NCBI RefSeq assembly: GCF_009741735.1 | Contig: NZ_WHOH01000001.1 | Coordinates: forward strand, 1,240,001 to 1,304,000 | Length of the DNA stretch: 64,000 nt | Origin: Lentibacillus sp. JNUCC-1 | GTDB taxonomy: Bacteria; Bacillota; Bacilli; Bacillales; Amphibacillaceae | Reading direction: 5' to 3' | Part shown: positions 47,031-57,052 of the stretch, in pieces | Position numbering within the stretch: the stretch's first letter is position 1 | Layout: each line of letters opens with the position of its first letter | Position numbers and translations under genes: made by a program | The notes under the pieces: generated by a model | What the model saw: the letters and a program-made list of their open reading frames with translations, nothing else | Database searches by the model: none | What the model was told of the DNA's origin: nothing

Positions 47031-48809
47031 ATGCAACAGGTGATGAAGCCGGTAGCGAGAGCTGAGTGGCCGGTTGGGCAAGAATGGTTATATGAAGTGA
47101 AGTATGATGGGTTTCGGTGTGTGCTTGACTGGGACGGCAATTCAGTTTCACTGACGAGCAAGTATGGCAAGGATCTTTCGACTAAGTTTCCTGAGATTAC
47201 AGAAGACGTCCGTGAAAGTTTTGCTGCCAAGCCGCCATTGACACTGGACGGCGAACTCGTTATTTTAAACACCCCATTGCAAGCCAATTTCTCGCTGCTG
47301 CAACAGCGCGGACGGTTGAAAAACGCTGGAACGATTGCTGAAAAAGCCAACATGCGTCCAGCGACTTATATGGCATTTGATCTGGTAAAACATAATGGGA
47401 ATGATGATACTCAAGTTCCTTTTTCTAAAAGAAAAAAGCAACTGAAAGACTTGATTGGCACGGGTGGATTGCGTTTGCGCTATGTACCAGCGACGCGAGA
47501 CATTAACGCTTTATGGCAGGACGTATTTGTTCACCGGGGTGAAGGCATCATTGCCAAACGGAAGACGGGTACATATCAGAAAGGCAAGCAGCACCATAGT
47601 TGGTTCAAAGTGAAAAATTGGCGCACCATCAAAGGTGTTCTGACCGGTTACAACACTTCGAACGGATATTTTACTGTACAAGTAAAAGACGGGGATCATT
47701 GGCGTGAGATCGGTAAATGCAAACATGGGCTGGATGCAGAATCCAGAAACACGCTTGAGCAATTTTTCAAGGCTCATGGGAAAGCGCACAAAGGTCAACT
47801 GGAACTGCCTCCAGCGATTGAGGCTGGAATTCACACGTTGGATTTGTATGAGGCTGAACTGAGGGAGCCGGAATTCGTTCGTGTCGGACCTTTAACAGAG
47901 CAATGGACTGCGGACCAGCTGGAACACGACTTAGCCTTGTATCCAGAATCAGTCGACCTCTCGAACGCCGATAAGTTGTTCTGGCCGGATGCCTTGCTCT
48001 CGAAAGGCGATATGCTTATTTTCTTGCGGAAAATAGCACCTTATATGCTGCCTTTTCTTAAAGACAGAGCGCTCACCCTCATCCGCTTCCCTGATGGTGT
48101 TACGGGCACACACTTTTATCAAAAACATCTGCCAGATTATGCACCGGACTTTTTCAAAAGGTCGGGCAGCGGGGATGACGTATTGATCCAGTGCCGGACA
48201 TTACAAGAGCTTATATGGCTTGGCAACCACGGGACACTTGAGTATCACATGCCCTTTCAAATGATCGGAAAGCCTATGCCCTCTGAAATCGTGTTTGACC
48301 TCGATCCGCCTGACCGGGAACAGATGAAACTCGCCGTGAAAGCTGCCCACCTGATTAAACAGCTCCTTGATGGGCTGCATCTTGCATCTTTTATTAAAAC
48401 ATCTGGCGGAAAAGGTCTGCAGATTCACATTCCATTGCCTGACTCAGCGCTCAGTTACGAAGATACAGCTCTTTTCACAGAAGCGATTGCCAAAACAGTC
48501 GAACAGGCGCAACCGGATCTGTTTACGACCGAGCGGATGAAAAACAAGCGCAAGGGTCGGCTTTATATCGACTATGTTCAGCATGGCAAAGACAAAACGA
48601 TCATTGCACCGTATTCACCCCGAAGTTCGGCGGAAGGAACCGTGGCCACGCCGTTATTCTGGCATGAAGTAACAGAAGACCTGCGTCCGGAAGCTTTTAC
48701 AATTGAAAACGTTGTGTCCAGGGTTCAAACAATGGGGTGTCCTTTTGCCGATTATTTTACGGTCGGGAAAGAACAGAAGCTGGAGGCGCTGTTGGAGCGG
48801 ATCAAGTGA
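47031..48809 (+). CDS. ligD: ATP-dependent DNA ligase LigD (ligase + polymerase)
   Basis: Repairs double-strand breaks with Ku. 592 aa, two domains in the Bacillus order: N-terminal adenylating ligase (adenylated Lys24 in EVKYDGFRC; LDGELVILN; GEGIIAKRK; WFKVKNW) to about residue 300, then an archaeo-eukaryotic primase-type polymerase (NADKLFWPDALLSKGDM, IVFDLDPPD with catalytic Asps, KTSGGKGLQIHIPL, YIDYVQHGKDKTIIAPYSPR). No phosphoesterase domain, as in B. subtilis LigD. Start ATG 47031 with GGGAGGTG upstream; the frame is open to 46986 without a ribosome site. Confidence 0.95.
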   Translation: MQQVMKPVARAEWPVGQEWLYEVKYDGFRCVLDWDGNSVSLTSKYGKDLSTKFPEITEDVRESFAAKPPLTLDGELVILNTPLQANFSLLQQRGRLKNAGTIAEKANMRPATYMAFDLVKHNGNDDTQVPFSKRKKQLKDLIGTGGLRLRYVPATRDINALWQDVFVHRGEGIIAKRKTGTYQKGKQHHSWFKVKNWRTIKGVLTGYNTSNGYFTVQVKDGDHWREIGKCKHGLDAESRNTLEQFFKAHGKAHKGQLELPPAIEAGIHTLDLYEAELREPEFVRVGPLTEQWTADQLEHDLALYPESVDLSNADKLFWPDALLSKGDMLIFLRKIAPYMLPFLKDRALTLIRFPDGVTGTHFYQKHLPDYAPDFFKRSGSGDDVLIQCRTLQELIWLGNHGTLEYHMPFQMIGKPMPSEIVFDLDPPDREQMKLAVKAAHLIKQLLDGLHLASFIKTSGGKGLQIHIPLPDSALSYEDTALFTEAIAKTVEQAQPDLFTTERMKNKRKGRLYIDYVQHGKDKTIIAPYSPRSSAEGTVATPLFWHEVTEDLRPEAFTIENVVSRVQTMGCPFADYFTVGKEQKLEALLERIK

Positions 48810-48819
48810 ACAAGTGCTG

Positions 48820-50000
48820 TTACCCTAACAACAGAGTCATCCCGCTCCCCAATACAACACCTGCTATCACGACGACCCAAGCCGGTAGCCTCCAGACAGA
48901 CAACATGGCAAATAAAATGGCAGCCAGTGCAAAATCAGCGCCATTGGTAATCCCGCTCGTAAAAACCGGATCATAAAAAGCGGCCAACAGGAGACCGACA
49001 ACGCCCGCATTCACGCCGGTTAGTGCCCCTCGGAACGTCGGACGTTTGCGTAACGCTTCGAAAAAAGGCAGCACACCGATGATCAGTAAAAACGACGGCA
49101 GAAAAATCGCGATGGTGGCAACAGCCGCTCCGGCTATACCATGGATCATGGCACCAAGGTAGCCGGCAAACGTAAACAATGGACCTGGCACAGCCTGAGC
49201 CATCCCGTAACCTGACAAAAATTCACTCCCTGTTAAAAGACCAGGCGGCACAACTTCCTGCTCCAAAAGCGGCAGCACGACATGCCCGCCCCCAAACACG
49301 AGCGAACCGACACGAAAGAATGTGTCAAAAAGTGCTATGAATGCATGATCTATTACTCGGGCCAAAACAGGGAGACCGGCCAACAGAAGACCGAGCGCTG
49401 TCAAAGCGCCTGCACCCACCTTTTTCGAGATTCTGATTGGAAAAGATGAGCCCGAGGCATCTGCTTTACGGGTAAAAAAAGCCACCCGACAAAACCAGAT
49501 GCGACAATGACGCCGATTTGCATCCAGACAGACGGAACAAGGAGCATAACGAGTGTCCCAGCGAGTGCAATTGCAATCCGTGGCTTGTCCGGTGTCAGCT
49601 TTTTGCCAAGACCAAGGACAGCATGAGCCACCACTGCGACTGCCACAACCTTCAGACTTAGAATCCACGCAGGCTCCTGAAAAGCGAGTGATTGATAAAC
49701 AAGCGCAAACAGAACGAGAACAACAACCGATGGTATGGTAAATCCAAACCATGCGAGAATACCGCCAGTGAGCCCACCTCTAAGCATCCCAATGGAAATG
49801 CCAACCTGACTGCTCGCGGGTCCCGGAGGAAATTGGCATAAAGCAATAATATCTGCATACGTCCGGTCATCCAGCCACTTGCGCTTGTCGACATATTCAT
49901 TTTTAAAATATCCCAAATGTGCCACAGGGCCGCCAAATGACGTCAGCCCCAGCTTAAAAGCCGTCCACAAGATCTCCCATAATGAATGTTTCTGTCCCAT
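48820..50000 (-). pseudogene. chrA: Chromate transporter ChrA, one frameshift (probable sequence error)
   Basis: CHR-family membrane transporter exporting chromate; two homologous halves of about six helices. First half from ATG 50000 (GGAGGAAT upstream) has AFKLGLTSFGGPVAHLGYFK and CQFPPGPASSQVGISIGMLR. The frame breaks in a run of seven A on the + strand (49474-49480). The second half continues with FDTFFRVGSLVFGGGHVVLP and GYGMAQAVPGPLFTFAGYLG. One added base gives 393 residues, the family norm. The frame is open upstream into minisatellite 3, which is not part of the protein. Confidence 0.88.
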
Positions 50001-50059
50001 GATTCCTCCAAAGTAAATGTTTGCGCACGCCGTGTGAACGCAATCCAATGAATAGTGGA

Positions 50060-50227
50060 TCCTATCGGAGCAACAGTGCTTCCTATCAAAGCAAGAAGAC
50101 GGTCTATCAAAGGAAGATCGCACTCTACCCGAGCAAAGGCGCTTTCTATCCAAGCAAGATCCCAATCTATCCAAGCAAGAATGCCTTCTATCAAAGCAAG
50201 AACCCATCCTATCCAAGCACGGACCCC
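50060..50227. repeat. Minisatellite 3: 21-bp unit, eight copies
   Basis: Eight units in register (50060, 50081, 50102 ... 50207). Consensus TCTATC(C/A)AAGCAAGA plus seven variable bases. It lies between DUF488 and chrA, just upstream of the chrA start, and creates a spurious seven-residue repeat (C-LDR type) in the chrA frame. Confidence 0.95.
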
Positions 50228-50312
50228 GTTCAACGTGCTGCATGTGCTCTCATCTTACCATTAACCATGAATCAATTGGGAGACTTTACACAAAATTAAC
50301 ATCACGTTTTTG

Positions 50313-50681
50313 TTACTTTCCAGGCTGATGATCAACAATTTCTTTTAACACCTGAGCCTGGTTGTGCTGCTCATCTTTTGCACCGAAGAGCAATGTAAGA
50401 TTTTTGTTGTGTTCCCGTGTCCGCTGTTTCAAGGTTTCCAGTGCTTCCTGTTGCTTGCCGCTCTCAAGCTCCTGTTTATACTTGGACTTGAAATCTTCCC
50501 ACTTGTCCGGATCATGGCCAAACCATTTGCGCAGGTCATTGGATGGAGCAATTTCCTTCAGCCATTCATTAATTTTCGCATCCTCTTTGGCCATTCCTCT
50601 TGGCCAAATGCCATCCACCAATACCCGGTAACCGTCTTTTTCCTCTGCATCATCATAAATGCGTTTCAAATTAACTGGCAT
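50313..50681 (-). CDS. DUF488 family protein
   Basis: 122 aa, unknown function. Typical features: NLKRIYDDAEEKDGYRVLVD, IWPRGMAKEDAKINEWLKEI, APSNDLRKWFGHDPDKWEDF. Start ATG 50681 with AGGAGG upstream; the longer frame to 50735 enters the terC terminator. Follows terC in the same direction. Confidence 0.85.
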   Translation of the reverse strand: MPVNLKRIYDDAEEKDGYRVLVDGIWPRGMAKEDAKINEWLKEIAPSNDLRKWFGHDPDKWEDFKSKYKQELESGKQQEALETLKQRTREHNKNLTLLFGAKDEQHNQAQVLKEIVDHQPGK

Positions 50682-50739
50682 TTGTAAATACCTCCTATGT
50701 TTGTCTGATGGTACATCATTACCCTTTTTAGCCACATAT

Positions 50740-50778
50740 TAAAAGCCGGGTAGTTTCCCAGAGGAAATACCCGGCTCT
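50740..50778 (-). terminator. Terminator after terC
   Basis: AAAGCCGGGTA and TACCCGGCT with imperfect inner pairing; minus strand ends GGCTTTTAATA. In the frame as sequenced, terC reads straight through it, which supports the second frameshift. Confidence 0.8.
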
Positions 50779-50788
50779 AATACCTTTA

Positions 50789-51548
50789 TCAACTTGACTG
50801 TTCTTGTTCCGGCTGTTTTTTTGATAGAAACCAGCCCCTGCTGCAATTGCGACGAGGACACCATAGAATATCAGCTTCCATGGGGTGGAATGCGGAAATT
50901 CGTGCGGAATCCAGCCAATATCTTCATGAGCCATAACGATGACGGCCAGTTTGACGCCCACCCAGCCGACAATGTAAAAGGCAGCCACTTCAAGACCGGG
51001 ACGCTTGTTCAATAATCGAACAAACACATTGGCGGCAAAGCGCATGATGATCAGGCCGATCATACCCCCGGCAAACACAATGATAAACTGACCGGTATCA
51101 AGGCTGCCGATCGTTCCCCAACCAGTTGCAGGCAGTGCAACGGCGATTGCAACTGCTGCCAGAATGGAATCAACCGCAAAGGCAAGGTCAGCAAATTCCA
51201 CTTTTAATACAGTCATCCAGAAACCAGATCCGCTTGTATCGGGTTTCTTGGTTTCATCTTTTCTTTTGTATTTATCATACAAATGTTTAATTGCGATAAA
51301 GAGCAGGTACGCAGCCCTAAAGCCTGAACTTGCCAAATATCGACAAGGAACGAGATGATAAACAAAGATCCGAAGCGAAGTACAAAAGCGCCTGCCAAGC
51401 CATAGAACAACGCTCTCTTCCGCTGTTTAGGCTCAAGATGCTTAACCATTATGGCCAATACGAGTGCGTTATCCGCAGCGAGAAGCCCTTCAAGTCCGAC
51501 CAAAACAACGAGAACCCATAAATATTCAAGCAGTAGCGAGATTTCCAT
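50789..51548 (-). pseudogene. TerC-family Mn exporter, two frameshifts (probable sequence errors)
   Basis: Integral membrane protein of the TerC/YceF/YkoY group, linked to manganese export. N-terminal part from ATG 51548 (AAAGGAGA upstream): EGLLAADNALVLAIMVKHLE with the conserved Asp-Asn. The frame breaks at a CCC run (51315-51317), then continues with AAYLLFIAIKHLYDKY and KVEFADLAFAVDSILAAVAI (second conserved Asp). A further lost base in a run of seven T (50816-50822) replaces the natural end GFYQKKQPEQEQSS by read-through across the terminator. With both restored the protein is 253 aa, the usual size. A Mn riboswitch precedes it. Confidence 0.9.
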
Positions 51549-51593
51549 ATTGATGTCTCCTTTTTAAGTGATTCCGTTCCAGGAAAAAGGCAT

Positions 51594-51712
51594 CAAAAAA
51601 GACCTTTACCCATCAACGGTAAAGGTCTCGCTAACAACGTGGTGTTGCCAATCACGCCGGAGATGAGATCTCGTAATGACGACGTTGATTGTGCAGCTAC
51701 TCCCCTTTAAGT
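51594..51712 (-). promoter_or_regulatory. yybP-ykoY manganese riboswitch with terminator
   Basis: Minus strand, 5' to 3': AAAGGGGAGTAGCTG, a variable hairpin with ACGTCGTC and TACGAGATC, then GGCAACACC, AGCGAGACCTTTACC and GGGTAAAGGTCTTTTTT. This is the order of the family, in which the last stem is either the aptamer partner or an intrinsic terminator (51594-51627). Mn binding would prevent termination and allow terC expression, as known for ykoY. Confidence 0.93.
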
Positions 51713-51780
51713 GTAATTTTATTAAAACCTGTTTGACGAAAAATGTCAACTATAAGATGGGATACCTTCATATTACCCGA

Positions 51781-53517
51781 TTAAGCGTTAACTATACCAT
51801 CCATCAATGCTTCCATTTCTTTTTTCATAGCCTTGAGACGTGTTTTGCTTGTGGTGTGATCGTTACTTGACACCCCGTAATAGCATTTGATTTTAGGCTC
51901 TGTTCCTGATGGCCGCAAAGTGACCCAGCTGTCTTCTTCAAGCAGGAATTTCACCACGTTTTCTTTAGGAAGATCGAGTGGTTCATGCTGATCTTTCTGA
52001 AGCAGAAAACGAGCGCCAACCATGTAGTCTTCCATTCTTTGCACTTCAAGCCCGCCAATTTCTTGAGGCGGATTGGAGCGAATTTCTGACATGATCTGAT
52101 TAATTTGTTCCGAACCCTCGATACCTTTCAAAGTGAGTGAGGACATATCTTCAAAATAGTAACCATGCTTTTCATATAGTACATCCAAGGCTTCGAGAAG
52201 CGTTTTGCCTTCCTTTTTCCATTCATAAGCCATTTCACTGGCAACCATGGCGGCTTGAACAGCATCCTTATCGCGGGCAAAGTTTTGAATCAGGTAACCA
52301 TAACTTTCTTCAAATCCAAACACAAACGTTTCACCCGTGGCGTCAAACTCACGAATTTTTTCACCGATAAACTTAAACCCGGTCAAAGTGTCAATTGTTT
52401 TTGCCCCGTAAGATTCAGCAATGCGCCGGCCCAGCTCAGTTGTTACGATGGTTTTCAGGACACGGGCGCTTTTGAGCACGTGGTGGTCTGTTCGCGCCAA
52501 GAGATAGTCAAGCATGAGAACGCCCAGCTGGTTGCCCGTGAGGACGGTGTAGTTCCCATGACTGTCTTTAACCGCTACCCCGAGTCTATCGGCGTCTGGA
52601 TCTGTCCCGAGAAGTATATCTGCGCCTACCCGTGCGCCTTCCTCAATGGCCATAGCAAAAGCCTGATGTTCTTCAGGATTCGGTGATTCGACCGTCGAGA
52701 ATTCGGGATCAGGTTCGGCTTGTTCTTCAACGACAGTGACATTGCTGAAGTTCAGTTGCTTCAATCCCTCTGTAACAAGTTTATGTGCGGTGCCGTGCAG
52801 GGGCGTAAACACGATGCCTATCTTTTTGGATTTCTGAAGTTCCGTTTCGTTCAGTTTCGAAACTTGCAGCAGTTTCTCCAGATATGCGTCGTCTACCTCA
52901 CTATCGATCCAGTTCAACAGCCCTTTATCTTCAACTTCTTGCTGATCCAACACCGGTACTTCAAGCTCACTCTCAACACTGTTAATACACTGGATAACGT
53001 CCTCTGCTTCGGCTGGCACGATCTGGCCGCCGTCTTCATTATAGACCTTAAATCCGTTATACTCAGGTGGATTATGGCTCGCTGTAATCATGATTCCTGC
53101 AGCCGTTCCGAGGTGTCGCACCGCAAAGGAAAGAACAGGTGTAGGTCTGAGTGATTTAAATATGTATGTCTTAATGCCGTACACGCCAAGAACACGAGCT
53201 GTTTCAATTGCAAAAGCCTGGGATTGGTAGCGTGAATCATACGCCACCACGACACCTCTGTCTTTTACATTCACGCAATTTTCATTTAAATAGCGGGCAA
53301 GTCCTGCCACTGCTTTTCTCACTGTATATAAATTCATCCGGTTGGTGCCTGGTCCAAGTACACCGCGCATACCGCCTGTACCGAATGCAAGTTCTTTATA
53401 AAATGCATCCTCCAAAGCAGGCTCATTTCCTGCAAGGTCATCCAATTTTGTTCTGAGCGCTGGTTCAAGCTGTTTAAAATTGCTCCACCGCTGATAAGAT
53501 TCCTGCCAAGTTGACAT
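51781..53517 (-). CDS. pgcA: Phosphoglucomutase/phosphomannomutase PgcA
   Basis: Interconverts glucose 6- and 1-phosphate for UDP-glucose, glycolipid and teichoic-acid synthesis. 578 aa, the long Bacillus-type alpha-PGM. FGTGGMRGVLGPGTNRMN, phospho-serine loop IMITASHNPPEYNGFK, metal loop GTDPDADRLGV, sugar loop FGFEESYGY and phosphate-binding TLRPSGTEPKIK. Start ATG 53517, GGGGGAAG upstream. Divergent from the AI-2E-type gene. Confidence 0.95.
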   Translation of the reverse strand: MSTWQESYQRWSNFKQLEPALRTKLDDLAGNEPALEDAFYKELAFGTGGMRGVLGPGTNRMNLYTVRKAVAGLARYLNENCVNVKDRGVVVAYDSRYQSQAFAIETARVLGVYGIKTYIFKSLRPTPVLSFAVRHLGTAAGIMITASHNPPEYNGFKVYNEDGGQIVPAEAEDVIQCINSVESELEVPVLDQQEVEDKGLLNWIDSEVDDAYLEKLLQVSKLNETELQKSKKIGIVFTPLHGTAHKLVTEGLKQLNFSNVTVVEEQAEPDPEFSTVESPNPEEHQAFAMAIEEGARVGADILLGTDPDADRLGVAVKDSHGNYTVLTGNQLGVLMLDYLLARTDHHVLKSARVLKTIVTTELGRRIAESYGAKTIDTLTGFKFIGEKIREFDATGETFVFGFEESYGYLIQNFARDKDAVQAAMVASEMAYEWKKEGKTLLEALDVLYEKHGYYFEDMSSLTLKGIEGSEQINQIMSEIRSNPPQEIGGLEVQRMEDYMVGARFLLQKDQHEPLDLPKENVVKFLLEEDSWVTLRPSGTEPKIKCYYGVSSNDHTTSKTRLKAMKKEMEALMDGIVNA

Positions 53518-53673
53518 TTACTGACTTCCCCCTTGAAATCGTCATCTTTTGTAAAATAGTAACACATTTTGACCGTTTTATCCATTGGCTTTCGAGTTTG
53601 CCCATTATGTGCCACATTTATGGATCAGTATGTTAGACTATAGAAACAAACTTGAGTGAAAGTTGTGATGTGA

Positions 53674-54756
53674 TTGGTCCAAAAACGCTGGTTCCAGACG
53701 ATGATGTTTTTTATTTTGTTGTTCTTAATTATTTTACTCGTTGAGAAAACAAACTTTATTTTTGATCCCATATTTAAAACCATTGGTGCCGTCGCTATTC
53801 CGTTTATCGGCGCTGGTATTCTATATTACCTGAGCAAACCATTAATGCATCTTTTTGAACGGATCAAAATCAACCGCATTATTTCTATATTTCTTGTCTA
53901 TATTGTCCTGGCACTCATTATATTTTTCTTTTTCATGTACATTGTGCCAATCGCCCAGCGTCAATTCTCCAACCTTATTGGGAATATCCCGAAAATGGTT
54001 GACTGGGCACAAGATCTCATTTCATACTGGCAGTCGAACCAGACAATTATACCTGATGAAGTAAATAGTGCGATTAATGACTTCATGAACAATCTGCAAT
54101 CCTATGTGGAGAATGTCATTAATTACATTTTTGGGTTTATAGGCCAGTTGATCAGCTTTGTTACAGCTCTTGTACTTATCCCGCTATTTCTGTTCTTCAT
54201 GCTGAAAGACGGAGATAAGTTTGTGCCTTTTATTACGCAGATCTTCAATAAAAAGAAAGCTGCAAACATCCGCGCTTTAATGGGCAAAATAGATGACACT
54301 TTAACATCTTTTATTCAAGGTCAGCTGATTGTCAGTTTTTGTGTCGGCGTTCTGCTGTTCATCGGATACTGGATTATTGACCTGAATTATTCGCTCACGC
54401 TCGCTTTGTTCGGCATGCTGATGAACGTGATTCCTTTTATCGGTCCGTTTATTGCTGTGGTGCCTGCCTTGATTGTTGGTGCTTTTCAGGCTCCGATTAT
54501 GCTCGTATTGGTCGCGCTGATCATGCTTGTCGCCCAGCAGATTGAAAGTAATTTCATTTCGCCAAATGTGATGGGCCGCGCTTTGAGCTTACATCCGCTC
54601 ACCGTTATCACAGTCATCCTGGCCGCCGGAAGCATCGCCGGCTTTATCGGCATCTTGTTTGCCGTGCCGTTCTATGCAGTGATTAAAACCATTATTGTAC
54701 ACTTTTATGAAACCTATGTGGATTCCAAGAAAAATAAAGATGATGCACTTATTTAA
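53674..54756 (+). CDS. AI-2E-family transporter (YueF/YdbI type)
   Basis: 360 aa polytopic protein (about eight helices). The hallmarks are long hydrophobic N-terminal helices, a central amphipathic region (QRQFSNLIGNIPKMVDWAQD), then LVSFC-like helices with LFGMLMNVIPFIGPFIAVVP and IESNFISPNVMGRALSLHPL. Some relatives are Na+(Li+)/H+ antiporters rather than quorum-signal exporters; the substrate is undetermined. The start is TTG 53674 with a poor ribosome site; ATG 53701 is an alternative. Confidence 0.85.
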   Translation: MVQKRWFQTMMFFILLFLIILLVEKTNFIFDPIFKTIGAVAIPFIGAGILYYLSKPLMHLFERIKINRIISIFLVYIVLALIIFFFFMYIVPIAQRQFSNLIGNIPKMVDWAQDLISYWQSNQTIIPDEVNSAINDFMNNLQSYVENVINYIFGFIGQLISFVTALVLIPLFLFFMLKDGDKFVPFITQIFNKKKAANIRALMGKIDDTLTSFIQGQLIVSFCVGVLLFIGYWIIDLNYSLTLALFGMLMNVIPFIGPFIAVVPALIVGAFQAPIMLVLVALIMLVAQQIESNFISPNVMGRALSLHPLTVITVILAAGSIAGFIGILFAVPFYAVIKTIIVHFYETYVDSKKNKDDALI

Positions 54757-54779
54757 TGTTACAACAAGGGGGAAACATA

Positions 54780-54962
54780 ATGAATAAGAAAGAACTTGAA
54801 GAAGAATTGGCCAACCTAAAGGCAGATTACGTTCGCATCCAAAGCGACATGGACAAACTTGAATACGTACGCGGCAGAGTCTCCTCAGCTGAAGCCCAGC
54901 TCATTCGCCTCGAAGAAGAAATCGCCCGCGTCAACCAAAAACTCGACCAACTGCCAGAGTAA
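54780..54962 (+). CDS. SE1832-family small coiled-coil protein
   Basis: 60 aa, nearly one long charged helix: MNKKELEEELANLKADYVRI, then QSDMDKLEYVRGRVSSAEAQ and a heptad-like end. Start ATG 54780 with AAGGGGG upstream; the stop of the transporter gene is 23 bp before. Family function unknown. Likely co-transcribed with the transporter. Confidence 0.8.
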   Translation: MNKKELEEELANLKADYVRIQSDMDKLEYVRGRVSSAEAQLIRLEEEIARVNQKLDQLPE

Positions 54963-54992
54963 AGACATCGAGGTTAAAAACTAGAAATGACC

Positions 54993-55062
54993 GATTCTGG
55001 CAACCAGGCGAGGAAAACAAACACTCCGCTTCCCGCAGCGGAAATCACGGTACTCTCATAAA
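54993..55062. repeat. Internally deleted hairpin repeat, inverted orientation
   Basis: Reverse-complemented, it reads GTACCGTGATTTCCGCTGCG, GGAAG, then CGGAGTGTTTGTTTTCCTCG and GGTTGCCAGAATCGGTCAT: the first ~30 bp of the family joined directly to its last ~45 bp. This fixes both outer boundaries of the composite repeat. Confidence 0.85.
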
Positions 55063-55181
55063 CATATATAATGTTTTTCTTTCCAACCGTACATCGTATA
55101 TTAAGAAAGTTGTGGTTTGTTAATTACCTTAATCTGAACAAAGAGGCTGGGCCCGGTTTGGTGGACTCAGCCTCTTTGTTA

Positions 55182-57052
55182 TTAGTCTTTCTTTTTGAAT
55201 GTGCCATTGCCGTTGCCGTTACGCTGATTTTCGAGACGCACTTGAATCTTTTTCTGCTCTTTATGACGTGGTGTAAAACTGACAATCACATCTCCTACCC
55301 CAGGCACTGTACGCATCTCCTCGGAGTAGAATTTAATCTGCCCTGAGGGTTTGATGAGATACAAGAGCACGGTCTCCTCATGTCGCTCAGCAATATATTG
55401 TTTATATGAATACTGCTGGGTAATCGTCGTCTGACGGAAAACGTACCCCTCTCGGACTTTATCAATCAAATCTTCAAGCAGCACCTCTTCATTAAACAAA
55501 ATGCGTCCCCCAATTTTGTCTACCATATCACTTGTTCGCCCTGCGATCTGCTCAAGGGGCTGATTTTAAAGACATTGGTCCGGCCATATTCCGGCATAAA
55601 TGTCGTACAGACAAGCGCATTGTATGAATGATACTCAGAGATTGCCAGCATATATTCATATGGTATTGTATCCAAATTGTACTCCGTCTGCTCTGACAGC
55701 ATTTCCCCGTGATAAAACGGGACACCGCCATTACGGGCGTAGCGGAGGTTTTCCCAGGAAGAATCAACAATAATGACGGGTGCTTTTGACTTGGCCAATG
55801 ACTTTGCGAGCTCAACCGTAAATGGGTTGCTGCCTACGATAAGTGTGCCTGGTCGTCCTTCCATTGATAAATGCAGTTTTCTTGCCAGCCAGCTGATGGA
55901 AAACCCGTGCGCCACTACTGTGAAAAATACAAGTCCAAACGTCAGCGTTGTCAACAGTTCGGCATCTTCATAGCCAGCATCCAACAGGATCGATGCAAAA
56001 TAACTGGATACCGTCAGAGCCACAATGCCGCGTGGGGCAATCCACCCGACGAGAGCTTTTTCATTTAAGGATAACCCTGACCCAATCGTTGATATGAAAA
56101 TCGACAACGGCCTAACGATAAACATCATTAATAATACATAGCCAATTATGCTCGGATTGAAAATGTGAAGCAATGTATCCACTTGTAGGGAAGCCGTCAG
56201 CATAATGAATATTGCAGATATAAGCAAAATCGAGATGTTTTCCTTGAAGTGTCTCATATCCTCGACAGAACTGATCCCCATGTTAGCAAGGGTGATCCCC
56301 ATTGCCGTAACAGATAAAAGTCCAGTTTCATGCATGATCTCATCTGCCCCGGTGAAGCACAAAATCACCACGATAAACACAGCCGGTGACTTCAGAAATT
56401 CAGGGACATGCCCTGTTTCAAACATCCAGCCAATGCCACGGCCAAGCGCCCAGCCGAAGATTGCGGCAAATATGGATGCTGCAAAGAAGGCCACAAGTTT
56501 GGAGCCATCAGGATTTTGAGATGTTAAAAAAGCAATGATTTCAAATGCAAATACTGCTAAGAGTGCCCCGATTGGATCAACAATAATACCTTCCCATTTC
56601 AATATCTTAGCTGGACGCGGTTTAAGCTTGGATTGGCGAAGAAGCGGCATAATAACAGTTGGCCCTGTCACGATAAACAAACCGCCAATGACAAAAGCCA
56701 CAGCCCAGGACAAACCTGCAATATAATGCGCCGTCAGCGAGCCCAAAATCCAGGCGAGAAACGCTCCAACAGTGGATATGCGAAATACGGGTTTTCCCAA
56801 CCCGCGTATTTCTTTAAAGTTTAAATTTAAACTGCCTTCAAATAGAATGATGGCCACTGCCACTGAAATGATCGGACTGAACAAACCACCGAAGTCTTCT
56901 TCAGGATTCATCAAACCAAAAACCGGCCCAACTAAAAGCCCAGTAATCGACATCACTACAATCGCTGGCATCCTGTATCGCCATGCCAGCCATTGAGAGC
57001 CGATGCCAAGTAACCCGATCAGCATAATTTCAAATAAAATTGAAGGAACCAT
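55182..57052 (-). pseudogene. CPA1-type Na+(K+)/H+ antiporter with TrkA-like domains, one frameshift (probable error)
   Basis: Twelve or so membrane helices (residues 5-400; IVTGPTVIMPLLRQSKLKPR with the transport site, IVDPIGALLAVFAFE, GWIAPRGIVALTVSSYFASI), then a cytoplasmic nucleotide-binding-like domain (TLIVGSNPFTVELAKSLAKS). As sequenced it ends in SRSQGEQVIW after a GGGG run on the + strand (55556-55559). Restoring one base gives PLEQIAGRTSDMVDKIGG and continues through a TrkA-C-like tail (GYVFRQTTITQQYSYKQYIA, VPGVGDVIVSF) to 623 aa. Start ATG 57052. It probably supports salt and pH homeostasis. Confidence 0.87.

Noticed and set aside
50001..50243. N-terminal extension of ChrA with seven-residue repeats
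   Set aside because: It is the translation of minisatellite 3; a good ribosome site and family alignment put the start at 50000.
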